Source of the DNA: Chitinophaga arvensicola
Lineage (GTDB): Bacteria > Bacteroidota > Bacteroidia > Chitinophagales > Chitinophagaceae
Assembly (NCBI RefSeq): GCF_900110835.1
Contig: NZ_FOJG01000002.1
Span: 1,020,979 to 1,084,978 of the forward strand
Reading direction: 5' to 3'
DNA: 64,000 nt
A program made the translations under genes and the position numbers. Below the pieces are notes generated by a model. It saw only the letters and a list, made by a program, of their open reading frames with translations, was not told where the DNA came from and did no database searches. The stretch's first letter is position 1, and every line of letters starts with the position of its first letter. Shown here in pieces: positions 26,167 through 36,370 of the stretch.

Positions 26167-29100
26167 TTACTGAAAAGTATACCTCACCCCCACCTGCATC
26201 TGTACCCGCGAACCAAAGTAATCCACACTATATGGTTTTCCGGGATCGTCAAAAATAAATACCGGATAATTGTCTTTATTCTGCTGCGGAGGAAATAACA
26301 CCGGTGTCAATCCCACACTGCTGGTGGAATTAAAGGTATTGGGAGAAAAATACTGAATACCCCAGCTCTTGTTAAGCAGGTTGGTCAGGTTCATCACATC
26401 TGCCGTGATGGTAATAAAACGTGACTTGTTCTTGCTTACAAACAGGTCATGCGCCACATGCAGATCTGCCTGAATATTCCAGGGTGTACGGCCTTCATTA
26501 CGCTCCGTAAACCGTCCTCTCCTGCTGTTCAGATATTTATTATCATCTATGAAACGGTTAAACGCATCGGCCTGTTGCTCCACCGTTTTTTCCGGGAGAT
26601 CTTTAAAGTAACTGACCGCCTCGCCACGCTGCGGTATATACACCAGGGACACCTGTTGTGGCAAACCCTGTATACTATTGTTAACAATACCATAGGTAAA
26701 AGGACTGCCTGACTGTGCACTAAAGAACAGGCTGATATTGGTTTTCCCGGCAGCCTTCCATTCCTGGTTATAGCTGACACTGGCAATGATACGGTGACGT
26801 ATATCAAAATTACTATGCGATAAAGCCGGATTATTCGGTACCATCGCCTGGTTCAGCTGCCAGTTACTTTCCATGGAGTTACGCACGCCGTTGCTCAGGT
26901 CTTTTGATTCGCCATAGGTATAAGATGCGCTGGCTTCCCATTTTGTACCAGCACGTTTGCTCACTGTCCCGGTAACACTATACCTGTAGCCCTGATTGGT
27001 GTTGCTTAGTAAATAGGTATTGGAGAAACGGGGATCTACCGTTCCGCTATACACCGGCTGTTTTCTGGCGGTATCATAACCAAACCAGTAGGGATTATCT
27101 TTTGTATTGAGCTGCTGAAAAAGAACATCTTTTATATTGCGCGTATACATGGCTTCTACTGTGAAGCGCCAGTCGTTCACCGCTTCATAATCTATCCCTA
27201 CACTGGTACGCAATACCTGTGGCAATACAAAATGATTATCTACCAGGTCCACCTGTGTTTTACCACTGTTGGGGTTATTGATAACGGCGCCATTCTGTTC
27301 AATGAAACTTCCGATCCCATTGGGCCCTGGTCGGATTGCATCGCTACCGGGCGTAAAAGGTTTCTGGTCGGCACGCTGATCAAATGCGCCATAACTATCG
27401 CCGGTATTGTAGTAGGCATAAGCCAGCCATGCAAAGGGTATGCGGCCGGTAAAGAGCCCGGCACCACCCCGGAGTATCAGGCTCCGGTCGCCCAGCACAT
27501 CATAGCGAAAACCTATCCTGGGAGATATCTGCACGCTATTCAGAAAATTATTTGTTATCCTGTTCAATGGCGTGTAGGTGTATGTCGTACCAAATTTGGG
27601 ATCCGTCAGTATATCTTTCACTTTATCGCTGAGCACAGGAGCAGTTGGCAAATGCGTGAAGTCGGCACGCAACCCGGGCGTTACCTGCAGACGGTCACTC
27701 ACCTGGATTTCATCCTGCAAATACAGGCTGTACATATTCACATTGAACTTTGCAGCAGGGTGCGACAGGATATAATCGCGCGTGTTATTGATGTAGTTGT
27801 AACTACCCCGCACACGGAAAGGATTATTAGCTATAAAATCATCTATGCTTGAATAATCTACCCGGCCATTCCAGCTATTCACAAACCCATAGCGGATATT
27901 GTACAACTCATTATGTGTACCGGCCAGGATCTTATGACGACCAGCTACATAGTTTACATTGGCGGTAAACTCCCACGTTTGCTGACGCATATTAAAGATA
28001 CTGGCTTCCCGGTCTGTTCCCAGATAGATCGTTGTGCCAGGTGCGCGCCCCATGATCTGTACCTGCGGCAGCGAAGGATCGCTCAGCGGGTCACGTTTAT
28101 CATTCACCATCGTAAACCCTGCCACCAGATTTCCGGATAACCTGTTACTGAAACGGCTTTTGAGCTCCGCTACCGTGCTGCTCTGGTTATTCGTTTGTTG
28201 GAAAGCCATACTGCTGAAACGAAAATCCTGCTGATCACGGTCCATATGAGTGGCTTTGCTCAATATGGTATTGTTACGGATCGCCAGCTGATGTTTGTCG
28301 TTGATATTCCAGTCCACCCGGTTAAAAAACTTCTGTGACCTGTTCCAGTTATTATACACCCCTGCTGTACCTGCATCAAAGATATCGCCATAGCGGTTTT
28401 TCACGGTGGCGGCAATCGTCGTTGCATCTTCTTTACTCAGGATGCGCGCCGTTTCCGGTATCCCGGCAGATAGTTGCGATGGATCCTGCCGGCTGGTGAT
28501 TTCTTCATTACTGAAAAAGAACAGTTTATTTTGAATGATCGGGAAACCTACGCGGAAACCAGCCTGGTATTCATGAAAATCGCTGTTCATTTTTCCAAGA
28601 CTACCCACACGGTCTTTTCCGGTGATGGCGGCGTTACGACCAAATCCATACACCGAGCCGCTGAAACGGTTGGTACCGCTGCGGGTAACCGCATTCACAG
28701 AACCACCGGTGAAGTTGCCGATCTTTACATCATACGGAGCCAGGTACACCTGCATATCCGCTATGGCATCCAGGGAAACCGGGTTGGTGCGGGTGCTGCT
28801 GCCGGCCATGCCGGAGGTACCTGTCTGCCCTCCCAACGAAGGACTGAAACCTATAGCATCATTGTTAACCGCCCCGTCGATCGTAACGTTGTTGTAACGG
28901 AAATTGGTGCCACCGAAACTGTTATCCCGGCTCCCCTGGGGCGTGAGCCGGGTAATATCTGTGATACTGCGGCTAACCGTAGGCATATTGCGTATCTGCT
29001 GACTGCTGATATTTTTTCCCGTACCATAATTATCCGTACGGGCTTTCCCGTTATACGCCGCTACCGTCACCGCATTTAACTGCCTGGAACTTCCTTTCAG

Positions 29101-29439
29101 CACCAGGTCGAGCTGTAAGCTGCCACCCAGGCGGATAACAACATCTTCCCTGGTATCCACTCCCATCCCCATCATCGTGGCCGTAACGGTATAGGGGCCT
29201 CCGATACGGAGATTGTTCAAAAAATAACGACCATCTTTACCGGCCATCACCCCATATTTTGTACCTGTGGAAGTATGCAGCGCCATAATGGTTGCTCCTT
29301 CCATAGGGGCGCCTGTCGTATCTGTTACACGGCCGCTTAGCGAACCGCCTGTTTCCTGTGAAAATACACTTAAAGGAAACTGTAAGAGCAAAAGTAACCC
29401 GAGCGTCCATCTGAACGCAGATCCCGATATTTTCTTCAT
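26167..29439 (-). CDS. TonB-dependent receptor with carboxypeptidase-like N-domain (OmpA-related receptor type)
   Basis: A 1090-residue outer-membrane receptor with a signal peptide (1-28), a carboxypeptidase-regulatory-like domain at about 33-110 (GSLSGRVTDTTGAPMEGATI, GRYFLNNLRIGGPYTV) and a plug at about 125-260 (SITDITRLTPQGSRDNSFGG, APYDVKIGNFTGGSVNAVTRSG). The barrel ends VGVRYTFQ. The plug wording (DITRLTPQ, NFTGG.VNAVTRSG) matches the large Oar/TonB-receptor type of Bacteroidota. It is the last gene of the sigma/FecR-controlled locus and is followed by a terminator. The substrate is unknown; Oar-type proteins are also linked to protein export. Confidence 0.88.
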   Translation of the reverse strand: MKKISGSAFRWTLGLLLLLQFPLSVFSQETGGSLSGRVTDTTGAPMEGATIMALHTSTGTKYGVMAGKDGRYFLNNLRIGGPYTVTATMMGMGVDTREDVVIRLGGSLQLDLVLKGSSRQLNAVTVAAYNGKARTDNYGTGKNISSQQIRNMPTVSRSITDITRLTPQGSRDNSFGGTNFRYNNVTIDGAVNNDAIGFSPSLGGQTGTSGMAGSSTRTNPVSLDAIADMQVYLAPYDVKIGNFTGGSVNAVTRSGTNRFSGSVYGFGRNAAITGKDRVGSLGKMNSDFHEYQAGFRVGFPIIQNKLFFFSNEEITSRQDPSQLSAGIPETARILSKEDATTIAATVKNRYGDIFDAGTAGVYNNWNRSQKFFNRVDWNINDKHQLAIRNNTILSKATHMDRDQQDFRFSSMAFQQTNNQSSTVAELKSRFSNRLSGNLVAGFTMVNDKRDPLSDPSLPQVQIMGRAPGTTIYLGTDREASIFNMRQQTWEFTANVNYVAGRHKILAGTHNELYNIRYGFVNSWNGRVDYSSIDDFIANNPFRVRGSYNYINNTRDYILSHPAAKFNVNMYSLYLQDEIQVSDRLQVTPGLRADFTHLPTAPVLSDKVKDILTDPKFGTTYTYTPLNRITNNFLNSVQISPRIGFRYDVLGDRSLILRGGAGLFTGRIPFAWLAYAYYNTGDSYGAFDQRADQKPFTPGSDAIRPGPNGIGSFIEQNGAVINNPNSGKTQVDLVDNHFVLPQVLRTSVGIDYEAVNDWRFTVEAMYTRNIKDVLFQQLNTKDNPYWFGYDTARKQPVYSGTVDPRFSNTYLLSNTNQGYRYSVTGTVSKRAGTKWEASASYTYGESKDLSNGVRNSMESNWQLNQAMVPNNPALSHSNFDIRHRIIASVSYNQEWKAAGKTNISLFFSAQSGSPFTYGIVNNSIQGLPQQVSLVYIPQRGEAVSYFKDLPEKTVEQQADAFNRFIDDNKYLNSRRGRFTERNEGRTPWNIQADLHVAHDLFVSKNKSRFITITADVMNLTNLLNKSWGIQYFSPNTFNSTSSVGLTPVLFPPQQNKDNYPVFIFDDPGKPYSVDYFGSRVQMQVGVRYTFQ

Positions 29440-29473
29440 ACCTGTATTGTTACGGTCTGTTTGTTATTAAATG

Positions 29474-31660
29474 CTATTTCAGGAAGATCTTCCGGATAGC
29501 CTTGTTGGCCTTATCTACCACATAGATATCACCATCCTTGTCTATTGCCATATCAGACATGCCATATCCGAATCTGGCCTGATCAAAAGCACCATCTGCA
29601 AACCCTCCTTCTGTAATAATGACGGTGGTTACTTCTTTCGCTACCAGATCTGCTTTTCTGATGGCATAGCTCACGCCGTCCAGGATATACAGACTGTTAT
29701 TATCTGCTACCAGGCTGGTAAGATTGTAATTCAATAAAGCAGTGGCGAAAGATCCGTCCTGGTATCCCGGATTGTAGGGATTACCAATCAATGCCCTGGG
29801 ATAGTAACCCAACACAGATCCGCTGGGAATAAAGCTGACACCGGATTCATACTGATCTTTGCTGATGTAAATGTTACCGGCTTTATCTATTGCAGGGCGG
29901 CAATCGTCAAATAACCCGATGCTGGAAATTTTCGTAACCCCGTTGATATTATACCGGAAGATGCCTTCAAATCCCCTGGCCGTATAGAAATTACCATCAG
30001 GGCCAAACGTCAGGCTACCGCCTGTGAACTGTGTACTTACGGTAGTAACTACACCCGCAGGTGTAATTTTCCGCAACCCTCCATCCATTACGTAGATGTT
30101 ATCGTTGTTATCCACCGCCATTCCACGGATATAGTTAAATCTTGCTGCTGTACCCGTTCCATCTTTCTGACCACCCTCTCCTGTTTCACTGCCCGCCAGC
30201 ACGGTGACATTACCATCAGGCGATATTTTATGCACCTGTGTGTTATTGGAAACGTACACATTTTTATTACGGTCTACTGCTATTTTGGAGATGGTCCAGC
30301 TAAACGTATTGCTATTCGGACCACCCGCCAGCGTCATCACCCCTGCCCTTCTGAATAACTTTGGTGCAATAGCCGTTGCACCCTTCATAACAACCTTCAG
30401 TTCCCCGGTACTAACCCCTGCGGGAACAGTCAGCTGGAGCGTTGTTGCAGTGGCAGTGGTAACAGTTGCCGGCACCCCATTAAAGTAAACGGTATTTTCA
30501 GCCGGAACACTACTAAAACCGGTGCCGATAATCGTTACCAAAGTACCCTCCAATCCGCTTTCCGGGCTTACCGTCACAATACCCAGCTGCTGGTCTTTAA
30601 ACCGGGGACCAGCTGTTTCCTGGTCATTCACCACCACTTTCACAATACCATCACCGGTACCACCAGGTATCGTTAGTTTTAATTCTTTACTGCTCGCTGC
30701 GGATAACGGCACTTCTACGCCATTGAGAAATACTTTATTTTCTTCCTTCACATTGCTGAAGCCTTCTCCGGAAATCGTCATTTCAACGCCACGGGGACCG
30801 CTGAGCGGCGACACCGTATTGATAAGCGGCGGTGCTACAACGGTAAAAACGGGGCCGGTTGTTTTTTGATCATGGATAGATACCACCAATGGCCCGGTCT
30901 CCACACCTTCCGGCGCCACTACCACCAGTTTTGATGTACCTGCTTCGATTACCTCTGCTGGCTTACCATTAAAGGTCACCACATTACCGGCAGCCAGCAC
31001 TTCAAAGCCGGTACCGGTGATGGTCACTTTTGTGTTTTTTCCACCCGACTGCGGACGGATGTTGGTTATGGCCTGGTAGGTAAATTCCTGTCCGCTCGAT
31101 TCCGCATTGTCTACCTTCACCGTTACCGGTCCGGTACCTGCATCTTCGGGTACTTCTGCTACCAGCAGGGTATCGCTGGCGGTTATCACGATAGCCTCTT
31201 TTCCATTCATGAATACTGCAGCGGGCTTACCGGTGCCACCAAAACCTTCGCCGCTGATATTCACGGATGATCCGGCAGGACCATTGAGCGGCGTTATGCG
31301 TTGCACGCTCAACGTCTGGTAAGTATATTGCCCGATGCTGAATGAGCGGTGCTGATATTTCAACGTTAAAGGGCCGCTGGCGCCTTTTTCAGGTGCACGC
31401 AACACAATCGCCTTTGCGGTGGCACTGATCACTTCAACAGCCGTTTCAGATACGGTAGCAGTATATTGTCCACGATCTGTTCCAAAGCCTTCCCCTTCAA
31501 TCGTGATCAGCGTACCTGCTTTTCCGCTGTTGGGATAATAACGCGCCACTTTCATTTCCGGGGTGGCCTCATTATCGTGTTTCTTTCTGCATCCACCTGC
31601 CGCCAGCAATAGCAGCAAGCCTGTGAGCGCAAACACGGAATTTCGTAGTATTTTTTTCAT
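29474..31660 (-). CDS. lipoprotein with five IPT/TIG domains and NHL-type propeller
   Basis: A 728-residue lipoprotein (lipobox LLLAAGGC, Cys at about 24). Five IPT/TIG immunoglobulin-like domains follow in tandem over about residues 38-440, each opening with a form of P.SG..GT.VTI.G.GF (YPNSGKAGTLITIEGEGF, SPESGLEGTLVTIIGTGF). The C-terminal 280 residues are NHL-like beta-propeller repeats (ISKIAVDRNKNVYVSNN, GMAVDNNDNIYVMDGGLRKI, DMAIDKDGDIYVVDKANKAI). Such proteins are surface-exposed binding or scaffold proteins. The gene lies 21 bp after the fasciclin gene and 35 bp before the receptor gene, in one operon. Confidence 0.88.
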   Translation of the reverse strand: MKKILRNSVFALTGLLLLLAAGGCRKKHDNEATPEMKVARYYPNSGKAGTLITIEGEGFGTDRGQYTATVSETAVEVISATAKAIVLRAPEKGASGPLTLKYQHRSFSIGQYTYQTLSVQRITPLNGPAGSSVNISGEGFGGTGKPAAVFMNGKEAIVITASDTLLVAEVPEDAGTGPVTVKVDNAESSGQEFTYQAITNIRPQSGGKNTKVTITGTGFEVLAAGNVVTFNGKPAEVIEAGTSKLVVVAPEGVETGPLVVSIHDQKTTGPVFTVVAPPLINTVSPLSGPRGVEMTISGEGFSNVKEENKVFLNGVEVPLSAASSKELKLTIPGGTGDGIVKVVVNDQETAGPRFKDQQLGIVTVSPESGLEGTLVTIIGTGFSSVPAENTVYFNGVPATVTTATATTLQLTVPAGVSTGELKVVMKGATAIAPKLFRRAGVMTLAGGPNSNTFSWTISKIAVDRNKNVYVSNNTQVHKISPDGNVTVLAGSETGEGGQKDGTGTAARFNYIRGMAVDNNDNIYVMDGGLRKITPAGVVTTVSTQFTGGSLTFGPDGNFYTARGFEGIFRYNINGVTKISSIGLFDDCRPAIDKAGNIYISKDQYESGVSFIPSGSVLGYYPRALIGNPYNPGYQDGSFATALLNYNLTSLVADNNSLYILDGVSYAIRKADLVAKEVTTVIITEGGFADGAFDQARFGYGMSDMAIDKDGDIYVVDKANKAIRKIFLK

Positions 31661-31680
31661 ACTCTAAGTATTATGTATGC

Positions 31681-32673
31681 TTACTGCGTAATTTTTAAAA
31701 CACCATCTATCACCTGTAATACACCGTTGCCGGTCAGGATATCTTTTTTCACCACATTCACACCGGTGTTGTTACCGGTCCCGCTGAGTATGATCGTGCC
31801 TAACCTCCCCGGTTCCGCAGGATCTTCTCCCAGCTGAATATTCACGGTATTGCCATCCAGCATTACCTGGCGGCTGGTATTTGATGAACCTGTGCTCAGC
31901 ACATAGTCATAGATGAACCGTCTGTTGCGGATAATATGATAATTCACCAGCCGCTTCAATACTTCCGGATTGGTTTCGCTTACCTGCTGTACAGAAGTAT
32001 AACCTATCGCCATCATCGCTGCATTGGATGGAGCGAACACCGTATAAGGCCCTGAATTATTGATCGTCTCCATCTGCCCGGAAGTGATAAGTGCCTGCGC
32101 GAAGAGCGTAATATTCTCTTCTGCTTTTACGGCATTCCCCAGTTGTTCGTGCACATAGGGCGCCAGCACATGGTTTATCACCTGTATCAGCCCATTGGAT
32201 GCTTCAATATTCTGCGCCAGCACCCTTGCTCCATTGATGGTGATCACGGTATCCTCACCCTTGATCCAGTGCGTAACAAATAATTTACCGCCCCGGGAAC
32301 GCAGTTCCTGGTTAAACAGATAGGGCAATCTGTTCAGTTCATATTTCCCTTCCAGCACATGGTAGTTGGCAATACGGGTCATCAGCAGGCGATCTGCTGT
32401 CAGTATGTTTCCGATTCCCTGAAAACCAGCGGCGTTAAATGCGCCGTCAGACGGGGCCAATGCGGTATAAGGGCCGGATGTTTTCAGTGTGGCATCCATA
32501 CCGCTTCGCCTTAAAGCTGCGCCGAAGGAAGAAAGGTTAAAGTTATCGGCCACCACCAGCGTGATCAGGCCGTTATCGATCCCGGCAACGTCCGCATCAT
32601 TTTTCGTGCAACCACTCCAGCACAGCACTGCTGCCAACATTACCGGTATAAGTATATTGATCCTTTTCATCAT
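31681..32673 (-). CDS. fasciclin-domain lipoprotein (two FAS1 domains)
   Basis: A 330-residue lipoprotein (lipobox LCWSGC, Cys at about 21). Two fasciclin (FAS1) repeats occupy about residues 35-180 and 185-325. Both carry the FAS1 motif GPYTALAPSDGAF / GPYTVFAPSNAAM, followed later by NYHVLEGKY / NYHIIRNRR. FAS1 domains mediate cell-surface adhesion. The start overlaps the stop of the upstream fasciclin gene by one base (TAATG), showing translational coupling. Confidence 0.9.
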   Translation of the reverse strand: MMKRINILIPVMLAAVLCWSGCTKNDADVAGIDNGLITLVVADNFNLSSFGAALRRSGMDATLKTSGPYTALAPSDGAFNAAGFQGIGNILTADRLLMTRIANYHVLEGKYELNRLPYLFNQELRSRGGKLFVTHWIKGEDTVITINGARVLAQNIEASNGLIQVINHVLAPYVHEQLGNAVKAEENITLFAQALITSGQMETINNSGPYTVFAPSNAAMMAIGYTSVQQVSETNPEVLKRLVNYHIIRNRRFIYDYVLSTGSSNTSRQVMLDGNTVNIQLGEDPAEPGRLGTIILSGTGNNTGVNVVKKDILTGNGVLQVIDGVLKITQ

Positions 32674-34010
32674 TAATCCAGTTTAAATCCTTTGGGAATA
32701 AGTAGCCTGTCTACAGCATGCAGGGGACCCATCAGCGTGGGAATATCGGCTTCTGTTACGGTAGCTGCCGGAGCCTCTGAGCCTTTTACTTTTACCTGTG
32801 TTTTGCCGGAAGCATCCTGATGGAATTCCAGCGGCATGTAATAGCTGTCATCAACGTAGTCCGTTCCATTAGGGTCTTTAAACGATGCCAGGAATATCAG
32901 ACGGGACACCGCATTGCCCGGGAACATATTGCTGTAGAATACCGGGTAACTGCCACTTCTCGGGTAATCGCCTGCCGACTCCTTTGGTAAAATGCCCCAG
33001 TTTGTATGGAAACTCAACAGCGAATCTGTTGCAAACCGACCTTTCATGCTCCAGTCCTCATAACGGGGCAGCCCACGGCGTTCGTTAAACGCCATCAGAT
33101 CTTCCACCGTATTAAAACCAGCCGCTTTGAAGGCATCGTTGGTGGGAAGAAAGATGGTCGTAAACAGCAGGTTTATGTCGTCCTCCTCTCCGGTGTACTG
33201 ATTTAATTTCAGCGCCCATCCATAGAACTGAGAAAAATTTACATTGGGAGAGTAACCTGCACCTTCCTCAAAAATCTGGTTGTATAACGCATCTCTTTGC
33301 CGCAACAGTTCCAGCAGTATCGTAAACCGGCTATCCGCTTCGAGCACCTGTAGCAGGGTCTTATCCGGTTTGGGCACCATCTTGTCCAGTAACCATACAT
33401 ATCCGTCTTTTGCCGGGATAGAAACACCACTGCCTGTCACCCGTCCATTTACATAAGTCTTTCCATTCATTACCTGCAGGTGCTGTTTGAAATAATAAAT
33501 CCATTTGGCATAAGGATTACGTGTATCCGGGTCCGGCATTCCCCGCAATCCCGGTCTCATGAGCAAACTCAGGGCAATCAGGTTATCTGCCCGGTTAGTC
33601 AAGGCCGGTGCATCGAACCTCCCGCGAAGTGAATAAAACATCAGCAGGCTGTCCAGATCTTTTGGGTCCATGCCCTGTATTTTGCTGGCCGTATAACCTG
33701 CCGCCAGCAATGCTTCGTCGCTGACCGCTAAAATGGTACAACCGCTTTTGGGATCTGTAACAGCAGCCAGGATGGTATCCATATGACTACGCTGCCATGC
33801 CTGGTAAAACAGTTTGGCGGGAGATTGGGCCAGCGCCTCTTTCACGGTAATATGAACGGTATCTTTATAAGGCACCTGTTCTCCCTCCGCCGGGGGCATA
33901 AATTCTTCCCGGCTGCATCCGGTGGCGAGTATCGCCAGGCAACAAACTGTCAACAGCCCGCTGCCGGCATAACCGGAAATGTCTTTGATCAGGCGGTTTA
34001 AAATTTTCAT
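32673..34010 (-). CDS. fasciclin-domain lipoprotein, large
   Basis: A 445-residue lipoprotein (lipobox ILATGC, Cys at about 32). FAS1-like blocks are SGCTILAVSDEALLAAGYTA (about 88-107) and, in the second half, LFTTIFLPTNDAFKAAGFNT. Between and after them are long insertions, so the domains are less regular than in the neighbouring 330-residue protein. The C-terminus ends with GPLHAVDRLLIPKGF, a normal FAS1 ending. It is the middle one of three consecutive fasciclin genes and is coupled to the next by a one-base overlap. Confidence 0.85.
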   Translation of the reverse strand: MKILNRLIKDISGYAGSGLLTVCCLAILATGCSREEFMPPAEGEQVPYKDTVHITVKEALAQSPAKLFYQAWQRSHMDTILAAVTDPKSGCTILAVSDEALLAAGYTASKIQGMDPKDLDSLLMFYSLRGRFDAPALTNRADNLIALSLLMRPGLRGMPDPDTRNPYAKWIYYFKQHLQVMNGKTYVNGRVTGSGVSIPAKDGYVWLLDKMVPKPDKTLLQVLEADSRFTILLELLRQRDALYNQIFEEGAGYSPNVNFSQFYGWALKLNQYTGEEDDINLLFTTIFLPTNDAFKAAGFNTVEDLMAFNERRGLPRYEDWSMKGRFATDSLLSFHTNWGILPKESAGDYPRSGSYPVFYSNMFPGNAVSRLIFLASFKDPNGTDYVDDSYYMPLEFHQDASGKTQVKVKGSEAPAATVTEADIPTLMGPLHAVDRLLIPKGFKLD

Positions 34011-34067
34011 TTTTATCTATTTTATTTGCAATCGCTATTAATCGACTTAAGCTATTTTTTCATCCCG

Positions 34068-35132
34068 TTACTTCTTTGCCTGGTCGAGCCTCACCATTAA
34101 TCCCGGCAGCTGATGCACAATACCATTCTCACAGATATTATCCATCTTCACCCATTCGGTGGAAGGAACGGTAACACTTCCAAATACTTCCGGCTGACTG
34201 TTACCTCCCGGAACATGTGATAACGATACCGTGTATTCCTGGAAATAGGCTGTTAATTCAAAGTCGCAGTCATCATCCTTCACCCGGTACTTATAGCGGC
34301 TTTCGGCATTGATGATCCCGAAAACTATTTTATCGGTAATAAAATATTGCCGGTCATACAGGATGTAAGCACCGAACAGGCGTGCACCCTCATACAATGC
34401 GGGGTTCAGCGCGGCAATGTCCTCCATTGTAATACCTGCATCAGCAAATGCCTGGTTGTTGGGCGCAAAAATGGTAAAGCGCCCGGGCCGGGCCAAAGCA
34501 TCCCACAAGCCAAATTTCTTTAAGCCTGCCACGTATATGCTGTAGGCTGGTCTTGCTGCTAACCAGGCCTGCACCGTAACATCAGGGAAAGGCTTCTGCA
34601 GTTTTTTCATGGTATGCATCACTCCGTTGGACAACGTAATGTCTCTTCTGTCTAACTGGCAACCACCGAAAGTGAAAAAGTTCTGCGGATAATTGTATCC
34701 TGGCGAAAACATACCCAGTGACGCATACAATTGTTTCCCTGCCAGCGTTTGATATCGTATATCAACACCATTGACAGGTATATCTGACGACAACAAACGT
34801 ATAGGCAGTATGTGATAGGCCATTACAAAACGGAGACTGTCCTTATTCATTTTCTGAAAATCGCCCGGCAATTGTACACCCAGTTCATGGAAGGCCTGAT
34901 CTGTAGGAGCAAGCACGGTAAAAGGCCCTTTGCCATTCAATTCTGCCACCAGTCCGGTGTATTCAAGTGCTGCGTAAAAAAGACTGAAATCATAATTGTT
35001 CCTGATAAAGTCTCCCGCCGGCCGTATATCTTTATTCGGCTTTGGCACTGTCAGATCTTCATGTTTACATGAAAAAAGCAGGCTGGAAAGCAGTAAAAGC
35101 ACGGTATAGATGTTGGAATATGTCCCTTTCAT
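34068..35132 (-). CDS. fasciclin-domain lipoprotein
   Basis: A 354-residue lipoprotein (lipobox LLFSC, Cys at about 22). Two FAS1 domains: the first has GPFTVLAPTDQAFHELG and MAYHILPIRLL, the second has GRFTIFAPNNQAFADAGIT. The C-terminus has ENGIVHQLPGLMVRL. It is the first of the three fasciclin genes after the DUF4397-like lipoprotein genes. An extra beta-rich insertion (about 260-320) separates the second domain from its end. Predicted role: surface adhesion or matrix component under sigma/FecR control. Confidence 0.87.
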   Translation of the reverse strand: MKGTYSNIYTVLLLLSSLLFSCKHEDLTVPKPNKDIRPAGDFIRNNYDFSLFYAALEYTGLVAELNGKGPFTVLAPTDQAFHELGVQLPGDFQKMNKDSLRFVMAYHILPIRLLSSDIPVNGVDIRYQTLAGKQLYASLGMFSPGYNYPQNFFTFGGCQLDRRDITLSNGVMHTMKKLQKPFPDVTVQAWLAARPAYSIYVAGLKKFGLWDALARPGRFTIFAPNNQAFADAGITMEDIAALNPALYEGARLFGAYILYDRQYFITDKIVFGIINAESRYKYRVKDDDCDFELTAYFQEYTVSLSHVPGGNSQPEVFGSVTVPSTEWVKMDNICENGIVHQLPGLMVRLDQAKK

Positions 35133-35161
35133 TTGCTGTGTTTTTAATTATCTGAATAAGC

Positions 35162-36370
35162 TCAATACACCGGCGCCGGGTACTTCCGCTGGATAGTGGT
35201 GAGATATACAGAACTGTTCACCACTTCAATCGTATTAACTGTTGCGAACGTGCGCGGATTGTATTTCCCTGAATGCACGTTCACCAGCACGTTAGGTAAT
35301 ATCAGGCCGTTGGCCAGATAGCCTGCGCCGCCTATATCCACTTGTCCGTTCAGCAGGCAGTTGACAGCAGCGAAATTTCCGAACGTGAGCTCCCTGCCGG
35401 CAACGGCCGTGTTATAGGAGTTATTGGCTACATCTATACCTGGTGTTACCAACTCAAACCGCTGCCACATATCGGTGTGGATACGATCCGCTTCTGCGTC
35501 CGCCCATAACGGGAAACTGTGATAAACAGCCGGACGATTACTTTCCTGGTTGCGCACCAGCACTCCCATAAATACATTTTTATAATTGCTCAGAAAGGGT
35601 GCTGCCCCCGGATTAGCCTGGGATTTGAAAAGTGTATAAAAGATATTCATCGTATCTTTTATACCGCTTTGGAACGATTTAAGCGTTGGCCGTAAAGGTT
35701 TAAAGCGGGCGTCGGCTTCTACGAAACCTTTGGAACTGTAGTTATAGAAATTCACATAGGTGCTGGAATCAGACAAGGATAATTTGTGAAAGTTCTCCTG
35801 CCGCAACAGCACACCACATGCCTTGGTGTTAAAATCCTTTTCCAGCACATGCAGGGTATACACTTCTCCGGCGGTCAGATCGATAGTGGTATCGAGCAAT
35901 ACATCTTTTTTCAGTTTTTCTTCCAGCTGAAAAAACGGGATCGTGTTATAGCTGCGGTAGTAAAACATGATCCGGAGTTTTCCGGAAGGCACCTGCGCCC
36001 AGCTGCTGAGATCAAATCCGTTCAGTATGGGTCCTGCCAGTACGGTTTCTTTACCGGGATATTCGGGATTATACACGGAATTACTGTTACCGATATGGGA
36101 AGGATAAGGTGGCGCATAGGGCGCACGTTTATCCAGGAAATCACCTACAATCTCACCTCCTACCGGTAAGCCGGCAGCATCCATCTTCGGGTTAATGATC
36201 ATGCACAGGGAAGGATATTTACTGTCTTTGGTATCCATACTTTGCACATAGTTCAGATCGTTGAACACACGGAGATAGGCGGGCGTATCGATTTTAGTAT
36301 ATTCTGTTTTCCTGCATCCGGCCAACAGTAGCACCAGGCTGAACGCCCATAATAACTGTTTATATTTCAT
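35162..36370 (-). CDS. surface lipoprotein, DUF4397-like
   Basis: A 402-residue lipoprotein (lipobox LLLAGC, Cys at 19). It begins with TPAYLRVFNDLNYVQ, a pattern of DUF4397-type beta-sandwich lipoproteins (inherited RVxN strand), and contains SGKLRIMFYYRSYNTIPF and STYVNFYNYSSKG, the latter marking a second domain. The domain assignment is tentative. Its start overlaps the stop of the upstream lipoprotein gene by one base (TAATG). It is followed after about 30 bp by the first fasciclin gene. Confidence 0.7.
   Translation of the reverse strand: MKYKQLLWAFSLVLLLAGCRKTEYTKIDTPAYLRVFNDLNYVQSMDTKDSKYPSLCMIINPKMDAAGLPVGGEIVGDFLDKRAPYAPPYPSHIGNSNSVYNPEYPGKETVLAGPILNGFDLSSWAQVPSGKLRIMFYYRSYNTIPFFQLEEKLKKDVLLDTTIDLTAGEVYTLHVLEKDFNTKACGVLLRQENFHKLSLSDSSTYVNFYNYSSKGFVEADARFKPLRPTLKSFQSGIKDTMNIFYTLFKSQANPGAAPFLSNYKNVFMGVLVRNQESNRPAVYHSFPLWADAEADRIHTDMWQRFELVTPGIDVANNSYNTAVAGRELTFGNFAAVNCLLNGQVDIGGAGYLANGLILPNVLVNVHSGKYNPRTFATVNTIEVVNSSVYLTTIQRKYPAPVY

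Noticed and set aside
27232..29079. Long plus-strand frames across the receptor gene at 26.2-29.4 kb
   Set aside because: They are shadows of a large receptor gene with strong domain support; codon periodicity of GC-rich genes leaves long antisense frames.
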